Assembly (NCBI GenBank): GCA_018241695.1 | Contig: JAFEDH010000004.1 | Coordinates: 1-64,000, forward strand | Direction: 5' to 3' | From: Pseudomonadota bacterium | GTDB taxonomy: Bacteria > Pseudomonadota > Gammaproteobacteria > Burkholderiales > Rhodocyclaceae | DNA: 64,000 nt | Shown: positions 41,126 through 54,172 of the stretch, piece after piece | Numbering within the stretch: position 1 is the first letter of the stretch | Layout: every line of letters starts with the position of its first letter | Position numbers and translations under genes: made by a program | The notes under the pieces: generated by a model | What the model was told of the DNA's origin: nothing | Database searches by the model: none | What the model saw: the letters and a program-made list of their open reading frames with translations, nothing else

Positions 41126-43011
41126 GCGACGCGGGGTCCCGGCTCGCGCCGCTTGAGATGAACCAGCAAAAGGGAAACCGCCGCGGGCGTAACCCCCTGG
41201 ATACGCGAGGCCTGCCCCAGGGTTTCAGGTTTGTACTGGTTGAGCTTCTGCTGGACCTCGATGGATAGCCCGCGCACGTCCCTGTAGTCCATGTCCTGCG
41301 GCAGGGCCAGGGTTTCGCTGGCCCGGGCCTTCTCCACTTCTTCCTGCTGGCGGTCGATATAGCCCTGGTATTTCGCCTGGATCTCGACCTGCTCCACCAC
41401 CTGCGGCTCGACTACTGGCGTGCCGGACTCCGGCAAGGTGAGCAGGGATGCGTAGCTCACCTCGGGACGGCGCAGCAGGTCGAAGAGGCGATATTCCCGC
41501 TCCATGGACTTGCCCAGCACCCTTTCGGCTGTGCCGGCAGCCAGGATGCGTGGATTGATCCATACCGATTTGAGCCGCTCCACTTCCGCAGCGATGGCAT
41601 CACGCTTGCGGTTGAAAGGATCCCAGCGGGCATCATCCACCAGGCCGAGCTCGCGCCCGGCTTCGGTCAGACGCAGGTCGGCGTTATCCTCGCGCAGACT
41701 GAGGCGGTATTCGGCACGGCTGGTGAACATACGGTAAGGCTCGGAAACACCCCGCGTCACCAGATCGTCCACCAGCACACCCAGATACGCCTGATCGCGT
41801 CGCGGCGCCCAGGCCGGCAAGCCCTTGGCGAAGCGGGCCGCATTCACCCCGGCCAGCAGGCCCTGGGCGGCGGCCTCTTCATAGCCGGTAGTGCCGTTGA
41901 TCTGGCCGGCGAAAAACAGGCCATGGATGGACTTGGTTTCCAGGGAGACTTTGAGATTGCGTGGATCGAAGTAATCGTATTCGATGGCATAACCGGGCCG
42001 GGTGATGTGCACATTTTCCAGACCACGGATGGAGCGCACCAGATCCAGCTGAACATCGAATGGCAGACTGGTCGAAACTCCCTGGGGATAGATTTCATGC
42101 GTATCCAGCCCTTCGGGCTCCATGAAAATCTGATGGCTGTCCTTGTCGGCAAAGCGATGGATCTTGTCCTCGATGGAAGGGCAATAGCGCGGACCAACGC
42201 CCTCGATCACCCCGGTAAACATGGGGGAGCGATCGAGTCCGGCACGGATGATCTCGTGGGTGCGGGCATTGGTGTGGGTGATCCAGCAGGGCACCTGGCG
42301 CGGATGCTGATCCGGCCGGCCGAGGAAGGAAAACACCGGCACCGGATCATCCCCGGGCTGGCATTCCATCACTGAAAAATCGATAGTCCTGCCATCAAGG
42401 CGTGGCGGCGTGCCGGTCTTGAGCCGCCCCACGGGCAGCCGCATCTCCCTTAGCCGCTCGGCCAGAGAGATGGCGGGAGGATCGCCGAAGCGCCCGGCCC
42501 GATAGTTTTCCAGCCCGACGTGCACCAGGCCGTTGAGAAATGTACCGGCAGTGAGCACCACGGCGGGCGCCTCGAAACGGATCCCCAGCTGGGTCACAAC
42601 CCCGACCACGGCTTCGCCAGCGAGGGTGATGTCATCCACTGCCTGCTGAAACAGGGTGAGATTGGGCTGGTTTTCCAGCCTGCCACGAATTGCCTGCTTG
42701 TAGAGTTGCCGATCCGCCTGGACGCGGGTGGCGCGCACTGCCGGCCCCTTGGATGCATTGAGGATGCGAAACTGGATTCCCGCTTCGTCTGCGGCCGCAG
42801 CCATGGCTCCACCTAGGGCATCCACCTCCTTGACCAGGTGTCCCTTGCCTATCCCCCCGATGGAAGGATTGCAGGACATGGCCCCCAGAGTTTCAATGTT
42901 ATGGGTGAGCAATAGCGTGCGCGCTCCGGCCCGGGCAGACGCCAGCGCCGCCTCCGTTCCGGCGTGGCCGCCACCGACAACAATCACATCGAACCGGACA
43001 GGGAATTGCAT
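41122..43011 (-). CDS. mnmG: MnmG (GidA), tRNA uridine-34 carboxymethylaminomethyl-modifying enzyme
   Basis: 629 aa from the ATG at 43011 (a TTG 18 bases upstream is also in frame), matching the length of E. coli MnmG. The FAD-binding [10 protein letters not shown] lies at the N-terminus, with the family motifs [34 protein letters not shown] and [11 protein letters not shown]. The ending [17 protein letters not shown] is also typical. It works with MnmE to install cmnm5U34 in tRNA. Confidence 0.97.
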   Translation of the reverse strand: MQFPVRFDVIVVGGGHAGTEAALASARAGARTLLLTHNIETLGAMSCNPSIGGIGKGHLVKEVDALGGAMAAAADEAGIQFRILNASKGPAVRATRVQADRQLYKQAIRGRLENQPNLTLFQQAVDDITLAGEAVVGVVTQLGIRFEAPAVVLTAGTFLNGLVHVGLENYRAGRFGDPPAISLAERLREMRLPVGRLKTGTPPRLDGRTIDFSVMECQPGDDPVPVFSFLGRPDQHPRQVPCWITHTNARTHEIIRAGLDRSPMFTGVIEGVGPRYCPSIEDKIHRFADKDSHQIFMEPEGLDTHEIYPQGVSTSLPFDVQLDLVRSIRGLENVHITRPGYAIEYDYFDPRNLKVSLETKSIHGLFFAGQINGTTGYEEAAAQGLLAGVNAARFAKGLPAWAPRRDQAYLGVLVDDLVTRGVSEPYRMFTSRAEYRLSLREDNADLRLTEAGRELGLVDDARWDPFNRKRDAIAAEVERLKSVWINPRILAAGTAERVLGKSMEREYRLFDLLRRPEVSYASLLTLPESGTPVVEPQVVEQVEIQAKYQGYIDRQQEEVEKARASETLALPQDMDYRDVRGLSIEVQQKLNQYKPETLGQASRIQGVTPAAVSLLLVHLKRREPGPRVA

Positions 43012-43041
43012 GACCCAAGGAGCCCTCAAAACGAGGGCGCA

Positions 43042-43070
43042 ATCATACGCTCGCGTACCATGAAACCCAA
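43042..43070 (-). promoter_or_regulatory. Predicted promoter of mnmG-rsmG-parA-parB
   Basis: On the minus strand, TTGGGT (43070-43065) and TATGAT (43047-43042) are 17 bases apart, about 30 bases before the mnmG start codon. The -35 element lies 4 bases from the first parS site. Confidence 0.55.
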
Positions 43071-43073
43071 CCC

Positions 43074-43089
43074 CGTTTCACGTGAAACG
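43074..43089. promoter_or_regulatory. parS site 1
   Basis: CGTTTCACGTGAAACG contains the perfect 14-bp core GTTTCACGTGAAAC of the conserved bacterial parS site; only the outermost pair differs from TGTTTCACGTGAAACA. It lies 3 kb from parB in the same operon's upstream region. Confidence 0.93.
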
Positions 43090-43105
43090 TGTTTCACATG
43101 AAACA
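43090..43105. promoter_or_regulatory. parS site 2
   Basis: TGTTTCACATGAAACA matches the 16-bp parS consensus at all but one central base (CACATG for CACGTG). It abuts site 1 directly, giving two sites in tandem, an arrangement that should nucleate ParB efficiently. Confidence 0.88.
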
Positions 43106-43223
43106 CCAGGCGGCCCCGAATTGAAATTTACCGGCACAATGAAAAACCAGTGAAGAAGCGCCACACAATTACGCGGGCTTTCGGAGATTTTGCAAAAGGC
43201 TTCGGACTATGCCGGAACGCTCG

Positions 43224-44585
43224 CTATTTTCCGATACAAAAACGGGAAAAGATGGCGCCCAGCAAATCGTCCGGGGTAAATTCGCCTGTGATGGTCGCAA
43301 GGGACTCTTGGGCAAGACGCAATTCCTCGGCGCATAATTCGATCTGGCCGAGCCGTTCAATCGCATCGCCGAGATGTTGCTCGGCAATCTCCAGCGCCTC
43401 GAGGTGACGCTCCCGGGCCAGAATCACATCCTCGCCATGACCCTGCCAGCCGGCCAGGCGCAAAAGCTCGTCATGCAGCAATCCGACTCCGGCACCGGTC
43501 CTGGCCGAAAGGGACAGATGCACACAGCCTCCCTCCTCCCAGCGTCGCGGTGCCGTGCCAGCCAGATCGCACTTGTTGTGCACCACCAGCCGCCGCTCTC
43601 CACCGGGTAGCCGGGTTGCAATCGCCCGATCGGCGGGCGTGACTCCGGCACGGGCATCCACCATCTGCAAAACGGCATCGGCCTTTTCAATTTCGCGCCA
43701 GCTGCGTTCGATACCGATGCGCTCGACCGGGTCATCGCTTTCGCGCAAACCGGCGGTATCGATGATGTGCAAAGGAATGCCCTCGATCTGGATGGTTTCG
43801 CGCAGGGCATCACGGGTGGTGCCGGCGATTTCGGTCACGATGGCGCGCTCCTCCCCGGCCAGACGGTTGAGCAGGGAGGATTTGCCTGCATTGGGCATTC
43901 CCGCCAGCACCACGTGAAGCCCGGTACGCAACAGGCTGCCCTGGCGGGCACGTTGGCACAGGGTAACAAGGAAGTTTTGCAATGCCACCAGACGCTGGGC
44001 GGCGTCGGTATCGCGGATCACGTCGATTTCCTCGTCAGGGAAATCCAGGGTGGCTTCCACCAGCATGCGCAGCTCGATCAGATTGTCCACCAGACCACGA
44101 ACCGCAGCGGAAAACTCACCGGAAAGCGAGCGCAGGGCGGAACGGGCCGCCGCCGCGGTGGATGCTTCGATCAGATCGGCCACCGCCTCGGCCTGCGCCA
44201 GATCGAGCTTGTCGTTGAGGAAAGCCCGGCGCGAGAACTCGCCCGGGGCTGCCACCCGCGCACCCAGTTCCAGGCAACGGGAAAGTAACAACTGCATCAC
44301 CACCGGGCCGCCATGGCCCTGGAGTTCCAGCACGTCTTCCCCTGTAAAGGAATGAGGTGCCGGAAAGTGGAGCAACAGCCCTTGATCGATGGCCGCTCCA
44401 GCGCCATCCTTGAATTCAGCCAGAGTAGCGATACGGGGCTTGGGTTCGCGCCCGATCAGCGCCCGGGCAAATTCGCGCAGAGAGGAGCCGCTGACGCGAA
44501 CCACGCCGATACCACCACGCCCCGGCGCGGTAGCGACAGCGGCAATCGTGTCATCAAGCGCTCTGCTTTTTCCCACCGCCTTCAA
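43224..44585 (-). CDS. mnmE: MnmE (TrmE), tRNA modification GTPase
   Basis: A 453-aa protein with the N-terminal folate-binding domain ([21 protein letters not shown]), a helical middle domain with an inserted G domain carrying [14 protein letters not shown] (P-loop), EIAGTTRD (switch I with the K-loop), DTAGLRES and NKCDL, and the catalytic C-terminal FCIGK. It pairs with MnmG. The start at 44585 overlaps the yidC 3' end by 32 bp; a slightly later start is possible. A 212-bp spacer holding parS sites separates it from mnmG. Confidence 0.97.
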   Translation of the reverse strand: MKAVGKSRALDDTIAAVATAPGRGGIGVVRVSGSSLREFARALIGREPKPRIATLAEFKDGAGAAIDQGLLLHFPAPHSFTGEDVLELQGHGGPVVMQLLLSRCLELGARVAAPGEFSRRAFLNDKLDLAQAEAVADLIEASTAAAARSALRSLSGEFSAAVRGLVDNLIELRMLVEATLDFPDEEIDVIRDTDAAQRLVALQNFLVTLCQRARQGSLLRTGLHVVLAGMPNAGKSSLLNRLAGEERAIVTEIAGTTRDALRETIQIEGIPLHIIDTAGLRESDDPVERIGIERSWREIEKADAVLQMVDARAGVTPADRAIATRLPGGERRLVVHNKCDLAGTAPRRWEEGGCVHLSLSARTGAGVGLLHDELLRLAGWQGHGEDVILARERHLEALEIAEQHLGDAIERLGQIELCAEELRLAQESLATITGEFTPDDLLGAIFSRFCIGK

Positions 44586-46164
44586 TCATGCGAGTGATCT
44601 GCCATTGCTGGGCGATCGACAACAGATTGTTAACCGTCCAGTAAAGCACCAGACCCGCAGGAAACCAGAGGAACATGAAGGTGAACACCACCGGCATGAC
44701 CAGCATCACCTTGGCCTGAACGGGGTCGGGCGGGGTCGGATTGAGCCGGGTCTGGATCAGCATGGTGGCCCCCATGATCAGAGGCAGCACAAAATAGGGA
44801 TCCTTGACCGACAAATCGGTGATCCAGCCCAGCCAGGGAGCGCCGCGCATTTCCACCGCACCGAGCAGCGTCCAGTACAGTGCAATGAAAACCGGAATCT
44901 GGATCAGGATTGGCAGGCAGCCGCCCAGGGGATTGATCTTTTCCTTCTTGTACAACTCCATCATTTCCTGGTTCAGGCGCATGCGATCATCGCCATAGGT
45001 TTCCTTCAGCTTCATCAGCTTCGGTGTTACCAGGCGCATCTTGGCCATGGAACGGTAGCTGGCGGCGGAAAGCGGGAAAAAGGCCAGTTTGATCAGTACC
45101 GTCAGAACTATGATGGACCAGCCCCAGTTGCCGATCACGCCATGAATCATCTGCAACAACCAGAAGATGGGCTGGGCGATCACCGCCAGCCAGCCGTAAT
45201 CCACTACCAGTTGCAAACCCGGTGCAATGGCCTTGAGTTTATCCTGCTCCTGCGGACCGGCATATAGCTGGATCGAAACCTTGCCCTTTTCAACTGGAAG
45301 GATTACCCCGGCAGCATAGAGATCGTTCCCCACCTTGCGGGCATAGAACTCGCGCTTCACCTTCCCTTCGGGCAACCATGCGGAAACGAAATAATGCTGC
45401 ACCATGGCCACCCAGCCATCCTCCGCCTGTGTCACATGCTTGGCCTTGCCCTTGGCGATGTCCTCGAACTTGACCTTCTGGAACTTCTCTTCCTCGGTAT
45501 AAAAGGCAGGGCCGGTAAAAGTGCTGGCACCAAAATGTCCACCTTCCCCCTCCACCGCCCTGTCGTCGCGCAACATCTGAAAATAGGCGTAACCCGCATT
45601 CACTCCATCTGTATCGAGGGTGACACCGATCAGGTAGCTATCCTTGTGGAAAGTGTACGTCTTGATCACATGTGCGCCATTCACATCCGCGGTCAGGCGC
45701 ACCTGTAAGGAATCCCGCCCCGGCGCCAGTCCGGTTGGGCCGGGTTGCAATTGCCAATGGGTTTTATGATTGGGCAAACCCTCGCCAATCAGGCCGGACT
45801 GCCCCAGATAAGTGTGCTGACCCTGGTCAAACAACACCAGATTCTTGCCTTCGATACCACCGTGATGGGCCAGCAATTCGAGGTGTACCAGATCACCGCC
45901 CTGCTCGGAGATCGTGGCTTTGAACAGATCGGTGCTGATTTCGCGGGCTTTCGCAGCGGTATCCGCCGCCGGAGTGGTGTCTCCCGTCAGGGACGATACC
46001 GGAGCCGGAACACTCGCAGAGGGCGTGGGTACTGCCGATGTTGATGCAATTTGTGGGGCCGCGACCGGCGGTGCCTTGGGTGCATTGAATTTTTGCCATG
46101 CATCCCAGAGCATGAACAGGGAAAAGGCAAAAACAACCAACGGAATCAGACGACGGTTATCCAT
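44554..46164 (-). CDS. yidC: YidC, membrane protein insertase
   Basis: A 536-aa protein: an N-terminal helix ([18 protein letters not shown]), a large periplasmic beta-super-sandwich domain (residues about 70-330), then five C-terminal helices with the conserved [42 protein letters not shown] and [22 protein letters not shown]. The hydrophilic groove Arg is in [11 protein letters not shown]. It inserts and folds membrane proteins, including ATP synthase subunits encoded nearby. Confidence 0.98.
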   Translation of the reverse strand: MDNRRLIPLVVFAFSLFMLWDAWQKFNAPKAPPVAAPQIASTSAVPTPSASVPAPVSSLTGDTTPAADTAAKAREISTDLFKATISEQGGDLVHLELLAHHGGIEGKNLVLFDQGQHTYLGQSGLIGEGLPNHKTHWQLQPGPTGLAPGRDSLQVRLTADVNGAHVIKTYTFHKDSYLIGVTLDTDGVNAGYAYFQMLRDDRAVEGEGGHFGASTFTGPAFYTEEEKFQKVKFEDIAKGKAKHVTQAEDGWVAMVQHYFVSAWLPEGKVKREFYARKVGNDLYAAGVILPVEKGKVSIQLYAGPQEQDKLKAIAPGLQLVVDYGWLAVIAQPIFWLLQMIHGVIGNWGWSIIVLTVLIKLAFFPLSAASYRSMAKMRLVTPKLMKLKETYGDDRMRLNQEMMELYKKEKINPLGGCLPILIQIPVFIALYWTLLGAVEMRGAPWLGWITDLSVKDPYFVLPLIMGATMLIQTRLNPTPPDPVQAKVMLVMPVVFTFMFLWFPAGLVLYWTVNNLLSIAQQWQITRMIEGGGKKQSA

Positions 46165-46200
46165 GGAGGGAGATCTAAGGAAAGATTCTGGAGAGGATGA

Positions 46201-46422
46201 TCAGGGCACGGGATCGTAGCCACCCGGATGCCAGGGATGACAGCGTCCAAGGCGGCGCACGCTCAGGTTCAGGCCGTGCAGAGCGCCATGGCGGTGCAGC
46301 GCCTCGATGGTGTATTCGGAGCAGGAAGGATGAAAGCGGCAACGAGGTCCAAGCATGGGGCTCACCACCCGCTGATAGAGGCGGACCAGAAACAGCAACG
46401 GCGCAATGAAGGGTGACTTCAT
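46201..46422 (-). CDS. yidD: YidD, membrane protein insertion efficiency factor
   Basis: A 73-aa protein with the complete YidD signature: [36 protein letters not shown] and [15 protein letters not shown]. The three Cys are conserved. It lies between rnpA and yidC and helps membrane protein insertion. Confidence 0.95.
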   Translation of the reverse strand: MKSPFIAPLLFLVRLYQRVVSPMLGPRCRFHPSCSEYTIEALHRHGALHGLNLSVRRLGRCHPWHPGGYDPVP

Positions 46423-46429
46423 GGCTTTC

Positions 46430-46786
46430 CTAAAGATTGGCCAGATCCCGCAGCAACGCCATGAACTCCGTCCTCCAGGAAGCCGGAACCTGATCTGTCG
46501 TTATCGGCCTGGCCAACCGTAACACCAAATCCATCGCGGGTAGGTGAGAGCGATAATGACGGAAACATTCTCTGGCCTGACGTTTTATGGCATTGCGCAG
46601 TACTGCCCGCCGGGCGCAGCGTTTGGGTACAACAAGCCCCAGACGCGCGGTATCCAGCCTATTTGGCCGGTAATGCAAATCAAACCGTTTCCCTTTCAGG
46701 GTCTGGCGATAAGCAAAAACCTTCGTATATTCCCCGGCCTCAAGCAGCCGGTGTTCGGGGCGGAAACGGGCTTCCCCCACCGCCAT
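46430..46786 (-). CDS. rnpA: RNase P protein component
   Basis: A 118-aa basic protein with the RnpA motif [26 protein letters not shown], which contacts the 5' leader of pre-tRNA. The ending and length agree with the family. It begins 12 bp after the rpmH stop. Confidence 0.96.
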   Translation of the reverse strand: MAVGEARFRPEHRLLEAGEYTKVFAYRQTLKGKRFDLHYRPNRLDTARLGLVVPKRCARRAVLRNAIKRQARECFRHYRSHLPAMDLVLRLARPITTDQVPASWRTEFMALLRDLANL

Positions 46787-46798
46787 CCAGAATTCCTC

Positions 46799-46933
46799 TC
46801 AAACGCTCAGACGATGACGCCCCTTGGCACGACGTGCACGCAACACAGCGCGACCACCTCGGGTACGGGAACGGACGAGGAAACCATGGGTGCGCTTGCG
46901 GCGCACAACAGAAGGCTGATAAGTACGTTTCAT
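46799..46933 (-). CDS. rpmH: 50S ribosomal protein L34
   Basis: A short gene of 45 codons (44 aa) read on the minus strand from the ATG at 46933. It encodes [18 protein letters not shown] followed by [20 protein letters not shown] and RHRLSV, a standard L34. It is the first gene of the rpmH-rnpA-yidD-yidC-mnmE operon. Confidence 0.98.
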   Translation of the reverse strand: MKRTYQPSVVRRKRTHGFLVRSRTRGGRAVLRARRAKGRHRLSV

Positions 46934-46962
46934 GGCAATTGCCCCGGGAGAAAAAACGCATG

Positions 46963-46991
46963 ATTAGATATTTTTCGAGCCTTTTTGTCAA
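46963..46991 (-). promoter_or_regulatory. Predicted promoter of rpmH-rnpA-yidD-yidC-mnmE
   Basis: On the minus strand, a perfect -35 TTGACA (46991-46986) and a -10 TCTAAT (46968-46963) are 17 bases apart, about 30 bases before the rpmH ATG. Confidence 0.8.
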
Positions 46992-47033
46992 TATATACAG
47001 CGTGTATGTCGTGCTATCCGAAGTCGGATCAGT

Positions 47034-47042
47034 TGTGGATAA
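47034..47042 (-). promoter_or_regulatory. DnaA box upstream of dnaA
   Basis: TGTGGATAA is the reverse complement of the consensus TTATCCACA. It lies 144 bases before the dnaA start in the 252-bp rpmH-dnaA spacer, where it could serve DnaA autoregulation or origin function. The spacer is AT-richer than its surroundings and holds no gene. Confidence 0.75.
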
Positions 47043-47185
47043 CTTATCTGAAAATGGCTACAATGGTTTTTCCCGAAGTTTGGACGAAGGTGGTTTGTAA
47101 TGCCCCTGCGCTCGAATTCCCGGGTTCCTTTTATAAAAAAACTTCGTCCGGCGCAAAGCCGGCATTGCCGCAGGTTTGACGTCCA

Positions 47186-48595
47186 ATGAGCGATTTCTGG
47201 TCCGCGTGCCTGAACCAGTTTGAACGGGAACTTTCCGCCCAGCAGTTCAATACCTGGATCAAATCGCTACGTGCTGAGGACGAGGCAGGTTCTCCCCGTC
47301 GTTTGCGGCTGCTTGCCCCGAACCGTTTCGTCCTGCAGTGGGTTCGGGAACGTTATCTTGGCCGGATCGAGGATCTGGGCACAAAATTCTATGGAGAACC
47401 GGTAAGCGTCAGCCTGGGTGTCTGCAACACTTCCGACACAACAGCGCCGGCTCCAATACATGCCGAATCGGGGCCGGTTTTATCCCAGTCTCTGCCCCCT
47501 GCGACACCCCTATCAACCAACACGGCATCAACCGGGGCCGGGCTGATGAACCATATCAGTGATCCTGCCTACGAAAAAACCCGGCTCAACCCTGGATTTA
47601 CCTTCGATACCCTGGTGACCGGGCGGGCAAACGACTTGGCTCGGGCCGCAGCCCAGCAGGTCGCCATAAATCCGGGAACTTCCTACAACCCTCTGTTTGT
47701 GTATGGCGGTGTGGGTTTAGGCAAGACCCACCTGATCCACTCCATCGGAAATGCGGTGATTGCCAATAATCCTGTGGCGGTCGTCCGCTACCTTCACTCC
47801 GAGGATTTTGTCTCCGATGTTGTCCGCGCCTATCAAAACAAAAGTTTCGATGCATTCAAACGGTACTACCGTTCCCTTGACCTTCTTCTGATCGACGACA
47901 TCCAGTTTTTCAGCGGCAAGGATGGCACCCAGGAACAGTTTTTCTACGCATTCAATGCCCTGGTCGAAGCCAAGAAACAGATCATCATTACGTGCGACAC
48001 CTATCCGAAAGATATCCAGGGTCTGGAAGATCGCCTTATTTCCCGCTTCGACTGGGGTCTTACCGTTCAGATCGAACCTCCAGAACTGGAAATGCGTGTC
48101 GCCATCGTAAAGAAAAAGGCCGAAGCCTCCCGCATTCAGATAGGTGATGATGTTGCTTTCCTGATCGCAAAAAACCTGCGCTCCAACGTGCGCGAACTGG
48201 AAGGTGCTCTCAACCGTATTCTCGCCTTTGCCCGTTTCCATGGACGGGACATTTCCATCGAAGTGGCACGGGAAGCGCTCAAGGATGTCATTGGCGCCAC
48301 CAACCGGCAAATCACCCTTGATCTGATCCAGAAGACGGTAGCTGACTATTTCAAGATCAAGGTCTCCGACATGTACTCCACCAAGCGTACCCGGGCCATT
48401 GCCCGTCCCCGCCAGGTGGCTATGTGGCTTTGTCGCGAACTTACACCACACAGTCTGCCCGAAATCGGTGACGCTTTTGGTGGCCGTGATCACACCACGG
48501 TGCTTCATGCCTGTCGCACCGTGGTCGACCTCAAAACCCGGGATACCCAGTTCAACCATGACCTCCACGTCCTGTTACAAACCATCAAGGGATGA
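47186..48595 (+). CDS. dnaA: DnaA, chromosomal replication initiator
   Basis: A 469-aa AAA+ protein. Domain I (residues 1-90; [25 protein letters not shown]) mediates oligomer and helicase contacts; a variable linker follows. The AAA+ domain has [13 protein letters not shown] (Walker A) and [15 protein letters not shown] (Walker B). The C-terminal DNA-binding domain contains [30 protein letters not shown] with [13 protein letters not shown], the DnaA-box reading signature. It starts the dnaA-dnaN-gyrB series. Confidence 0.99.
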   Translation: MSDFWSACLNQFERELSAQQFNTWIKSLRAEDEAGSPRRLRLLAPNRFVLQWVRERYLGRIEDLGTKFYGEPVSVSLGVCNTSDTTAPAPIHAESGPVLSQSLPPATPLSTNTASTGAGLMNHISDPAYEKTRLNPGFTFDTLVTGRANDLARAAAQQVAINPGTSYNPLFVYGGVGLGKTHLIHSIGNAVIANNPVAVVRYLHSEDFVSDVVRAYQNKSFDAFKRYYRSLDLLLIDDIQFFSGKDGTQEQFFYAFNALVEAKKQIIITCDTYPKDIQGLEDRLISRFDWGLTVQIEPPELEMRVAIVKKKAEASRIQIGDDVAFLIAKNLRSNVRELEGALNRILAFARFHGRDISIEVAREALKDVIGATNRQITLDLIQKTVADYFKIKVSDMYSTKRTRAIARPRQVAMWLCRELTPHSLPEIGDAFGGRDHTTVLHACRTVVDLKTRDTQFNHDLHVLLQTIKG

Positions 48596-48820
48596 AACTA
48601 CCTGTGGATAACCCTGGGAAATACCCCCTGAAATACCTTGGGATAGATTGTGTGTTAACCATCAATCCCGCTTTTCATGCAAAAAGATCCACAATTGTGC
48701 ACAGCTGGAAATCAGCTTTATCAAAAGCCTTATCAAGAATTCCCCTCATTGCATAATACTAATTAAGTAACGTTTTCAACAAAACTGACAACGCACTAAT
48801 CATTATCAGGAGACTTATAA
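48596..48820. other. Candidate replication origin region (dnaA-dnaN spacer)
   Basis: A 225-bp AT-rich spacer without a gene. It has a perfect DnaA box, TGTGGATAA, at 48603-48611 and a one-mismatch box, TTGTGCACA, at 48695-48703, plus an AT-rich run around 48755-48785. Neighbouring genes diverge from about 47 kb. Only two or three boxes are clear, so the true origin could equally be in the rpmH-dnaA spacer. Confidence 0.5.
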
Positions 48821-49924
48821 ATGCTTTTATTCAAAGGCCCCCGGGATCAAATTCTGTCTCCACTGCAATCAGTTTGCGGCATTGTCGAAAAGCGCCATAC
48901 TCTGCCTATCCTCTCCAATGTGCTTTTGGAAAAGGATGGTGAACGGCTGACCCTTTTGGCAACCGATATAGAAATTCAAATCCGGACCGCCGCCCAGGGC
49001 ATTGGTCAGGAAAAAACCGCACTTACCGTCGCAGCACGCAAGTTGCAGGACATTCTCCGTTCCCTGCCCGAATCAGCCGAAGTCAGCCTGAACTATGAAG
49101 ATCGCCGCCTTCAGCTCAAGGCCGGAAAGAGTCGTTTCAATCTGCAGACCCTGCCCGCCGAGGATTTTCCCCGCATGGCTGCAGCCGATGGGCAACAGAC
49201 TCGGCTCAGTCTGTCCCAGAAGCAGTTCAAACGTCTGCTTGCCCTGGTCCAGTACGCCATGGCTCAACAGGATATTCGTTACTACCTCAACGGCCTGTTG
49301 CTGGTGGTCAACGGTAATGAGATGCGTGTTGTCGCTACGGATGGTCACCGGCTTGCCTTTGCCAGCGAATCTCTGTCGGAACCTCATCCGCATATGGAGG
49401 TCATTCTGCCCCGCAAGACTGTGCTTGAACTTTCACGTCAGCTGGCTGACAACGACGAGGCACTGGAAATCATCATTGCTCCAACCCAGGTTCAGTTCCG
49501 TTTCGGCAATATCGAATTTGTCTCCAAGCTGATCGACGGGAAATTTCCTGATTACGAACGCGTCATCCCTACCGGACACAACAAGGCGCTCAGGCTTTCC
49601 CGCCCGCTCTTTCTGCAATCACTGCAGCGAGCCGCGATTCTCACCAACGAAAAATTCCGTGGTGTACGTCTGGTTCTGGGGAATGGCAGCCTGAAGGTTA
49701 TTTCCAGCAATGCCGAACAGGAAGAAGCTCAGGAAGAAATCGAGATCGATTACAGCGGAGACAGTCTTGATGTTGGATTCAACGTCACCTATCTGCTCGA
49801 CGTGCTCAATAACCTTGGAGATGACGCAATCGAATGTCATTTAGCCGATTCCAGCTCCAGCGCCCTTTTCATCCTTCCCGATAACCCTCACTTCAAATAC
49901 GTCGTCATGCCCATGCGCATCTGA
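48821..49924 (+). CDS. dnaN: DNA polymerase III beta subunit (sliding clamp)
   Basis: A 367-aa protein of standard length with the N-terminal KGPRDQILSPLQSVCGIVEKRHTLPILSNVLLE, conserved VATDGHRLAFAS in the centre and the C-terminal YVVMPMRI. It forms the ring-shaped processivity clamp. A TCAGGAGACTTATAA leader supplies the ribosome site. Confidence 0.99.
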   Translation: MLLFKGPRDQILSPLQSVCGIVEKRHTLPILSNVLLEKDGERLTLLATDIEIQIRTAAQGIGQEKTALTVAARKLQDILRSLPESAEVSLNYEDRRLQLKAGKSRFNLQTLPAEDFPRMAAADGQQTRLSLSQKQFKRLLALVQYAMAQQDIRYYLNGLLLVVNGNEMRVVATDGHRLAFASESLSEPHPHMEVILPRKTVLELSRQLADNDEALEIIIAPTQVQFRFGNIEFVSKLIDGKFPDYERVIPTGHNKALRLSRPLFLQSLQRAAILTNEKFRGVRLVLGNGSLKVISSNAEQEEAQEEIEIDYSGDSLDVGFNVTYLLDVLNNLGDDAIECHLADSSSSALFILPDNPHFKYVVMPMRI

Positions 49925-52453
<2,529 letters not shown>

Positions 52454-52527
52454 GTTTCATGTAAATCTGTAGCACCGGGCTGTCTCTGACCGACACCGGA
52501 TTTCAACTGCCTGCATTGGACCGAAAA

Positions 52528-52788
52528 ATGGACAGAACACCTGACGCAATCGAAGTGAAGATCAAGGAAATTCTCAATACCGAATTCGGCATCGACGCCG
52601 AGCAGATCACGGCGGAAGCAACCATGCGTGACCTGGGTGTGGATTCCATGCACGTTGTCTATGTCATGCTGGATCTTGAAAAAGCACTGGACGTCAAGAT
52701 TCCGCTTGAAGAATTGAACCTTCCGAAGCAGGTGACAGTCAGAGCCGTCGCGGAAACGATTGCGCAACATCTCGTGGCCCCGAAATGA
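52528..52788 (+). CDS. Acyl carrier protein
   Basis: 86 aa from the ATG at 52528; an in-frame TTG 12 bases upstream could add four residues. It has a four-helix ACP fold with the phosphopantetheine Ser40 in LGVDSMHVVYVMLDLEKAL. It is not the usual housekeeping AcpP, which has a DSLDTVELVM-type site. It overlaps the following ketosynthase by 4 bp (ATGA), so the two form a unit. Confidence 0.88.
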   Translation: MDRTPDAIEVKIKEILNTEFGIDAEQITAEATMRDLGVDSMHVVYVMLDLEKALDVKIPLEELNLPKQVTVRAVAETIAQHLVAPK

Positions 52789-54020
52789 AAAATGCGCGGG
52801 ATGTCGTCATCACCGGCATGGGCGTCATCTCGCCGGTCGGGACCAGCATCACCGGGCTTCTGGAGTATCTGGAAACATGCCGGTCCGGTATCCGGCAATG
52901 GGAGTCACACTACCTCACACGCAAATTTCCGGCGGCGACCATTCCCCAGTCATTCGAGGCGGATTTCAAGCGGATCGAACTTCCTTATCTGGACCGGTGC
53001 GCCCAGATCGCGATTCTTGCGGCACGTCAGGCCATCACGGATGCCGGGCTCGATACATTCGAGCACGAGGGACCCAGAGCCGGCCTCTATTTCGGTTCGG
53101 CACGGGCAGGAACGGCTTCGGAGGAACGCTGGTTCGAGGAACTGCTGCTGGAGCACAGACAGACCGCCAAGCCTTTTGCCGTTTTTTCCATCATGCACAA
53201 CGCGCCTGCGGCGCATATTTCCATCCGGCACCAGATTCTCGGTCCGGTCATGACCCACAGCAGCGCATGCACATCCTCCGGCTGCGCCATCGGGGATGGC
53301 TATCGGCAGATTCGCGATGGTTATGTCGATGTCGCGATTGCCGGTGGCGCGGAAGCGCCCATCACCGCTTCGGTATTGGGTGCTTGGGATGGCACCCGTG
53401 CGATTGCCACGATCGATCCTGAAGATGTCGGCCTGAGCTGCCGCCCTTTTTCAAACAAGCGGACGGGGCTTGTCATGGGGGAAGGTGCCGCCTTCATCGT
53501 GATGGAATCGCGGGAGCGCGCGGAACGCCGGGGTGCGAGGATCCATGGCCGTCTGGCCGGCTACGGTGTTGCGTCGGACGGCTATCACATCGGATCACCC
53601 AAGATGACAGGGCAGGCCGAGGCGATGAGTCTGGCCCTCGCGGACGCCGGCATGGCACCCGATGAAATCGGGTATTACAACGCGCATGCGACCGCAACCA
53701 AGGGCGGTGATGCCATTGAAGCTCAGGCAATGCGCCTTGCTTTCGGTGCGGCGGCGGACAGGATACCGGTCAGTTCCACAAAGTCGATACACGGACATCT
53801 TCTGGGTGCGGCGAGTGTTTTGGAATTGATCATCTCCACCCTCTCCATTCAGCATCAGATGATTCCGGCAACCCTCGGGCTGGAGGATATTGATCCGGAG
53901 TGTTCGCTGCACCATGTTCCGAATACCCCGCTTCGGGGTTATCCAATCCGGTCCGCGATGTCGTTTTCGTCCGGGTTGGGCGGTACTAATACCGCATTGA
54001 TCGTCGCGAAGGATCTCTGA
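52785..54020 (+). CDS. Beta-ketoacyl-ACP synthase (FabF/KAS II-like)
   Basis: A 411-aa thiolase-fold condensing enzyme. The active triad is visible: Cys162 in HSSACTSSGCAIGDG, His301 in NAHATATKGGD and His336 in KSIHGHLLGAAS. The overall shape is that of FabF, but the sequence around the Cys (ACTSSG instead of ACATG) departs from the housekeeping type, and the gene is not beside fabG or fabD. It condenses a malonyl-ACP with a primer acyl chain, presumably with the partner ACP. It sits immediately upstream of the rpf signalling genes. Confidence 0.87.
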   Translation: MKNARDVVITGMGVISPVGTSITGLLEYLETCRSGIRQWESHYLTRKFPAATIPQSFEADFKRIELPYLDRCAQIAILAARQAITDAGLDTFEHEGPRAGLYFGSARAGTASEERWFEELLLEHRQTAKPFAVFSIMHNAPAAHISIRHQILGPVMTHSSACTSSGCAIGDGYRQIRDGYVDVAIAGGAEAPITASVLGAWDGTRAIATIDPEDVGLSCRPFSNKRTGLVMGEGAAFIVMESRERAERRGARIHGRLAGYGVASDGYHIGSPKMTGQAEAMSLALADAGMAPDEIGYYNAHATATKGGDAIEAQAMRLAFGAAADRIPVSSTKSIHGHLLGAASVLELIISTLSIQHQMIPATLGLEDIDPECSLHHVPNTPLRGYPIRSAMSFSSGLGGTNTALIVAKDL

Positions 54021-54030
54021 ATTTCAACCG

Positions 54031-54050
54031 GACCCTTGTCGATAAGGGTC
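54031..54050. terminator. Short hairpin after the ketosynthase gene
   Basis: GACCCTT at 54031-54037 and AAGGGTC at 54044-54050 form a 7-bp stem with a 6-base loop just after the ketosynthase stop. There is no T-run, so it may be a weak terminator or a processing structure. It hints that the ACP-ketosynthase pair and rpfG are separate transcripts. Confidence 0.4.
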
Positions 54051-54172
54051 AAGATTCGATGCGTTGCCCCGGGTCGCGCACGGCACAGTACCGTGACTTT
54101 GCGGTCCGATTTACCCGTTAACAGGCAAAAAGAGGCAGAATTCCGCATCAAGAGAGAGGTCTGGAGGGCATC

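Noticed and set aside
46801..47185. A tRNA or small RNA gene in the rpmH-dnaA spacer
   Set aside because: No cloverleaf or conserved RNA pattern was seen; only the rpmH promoter and a DnaA box are supported.
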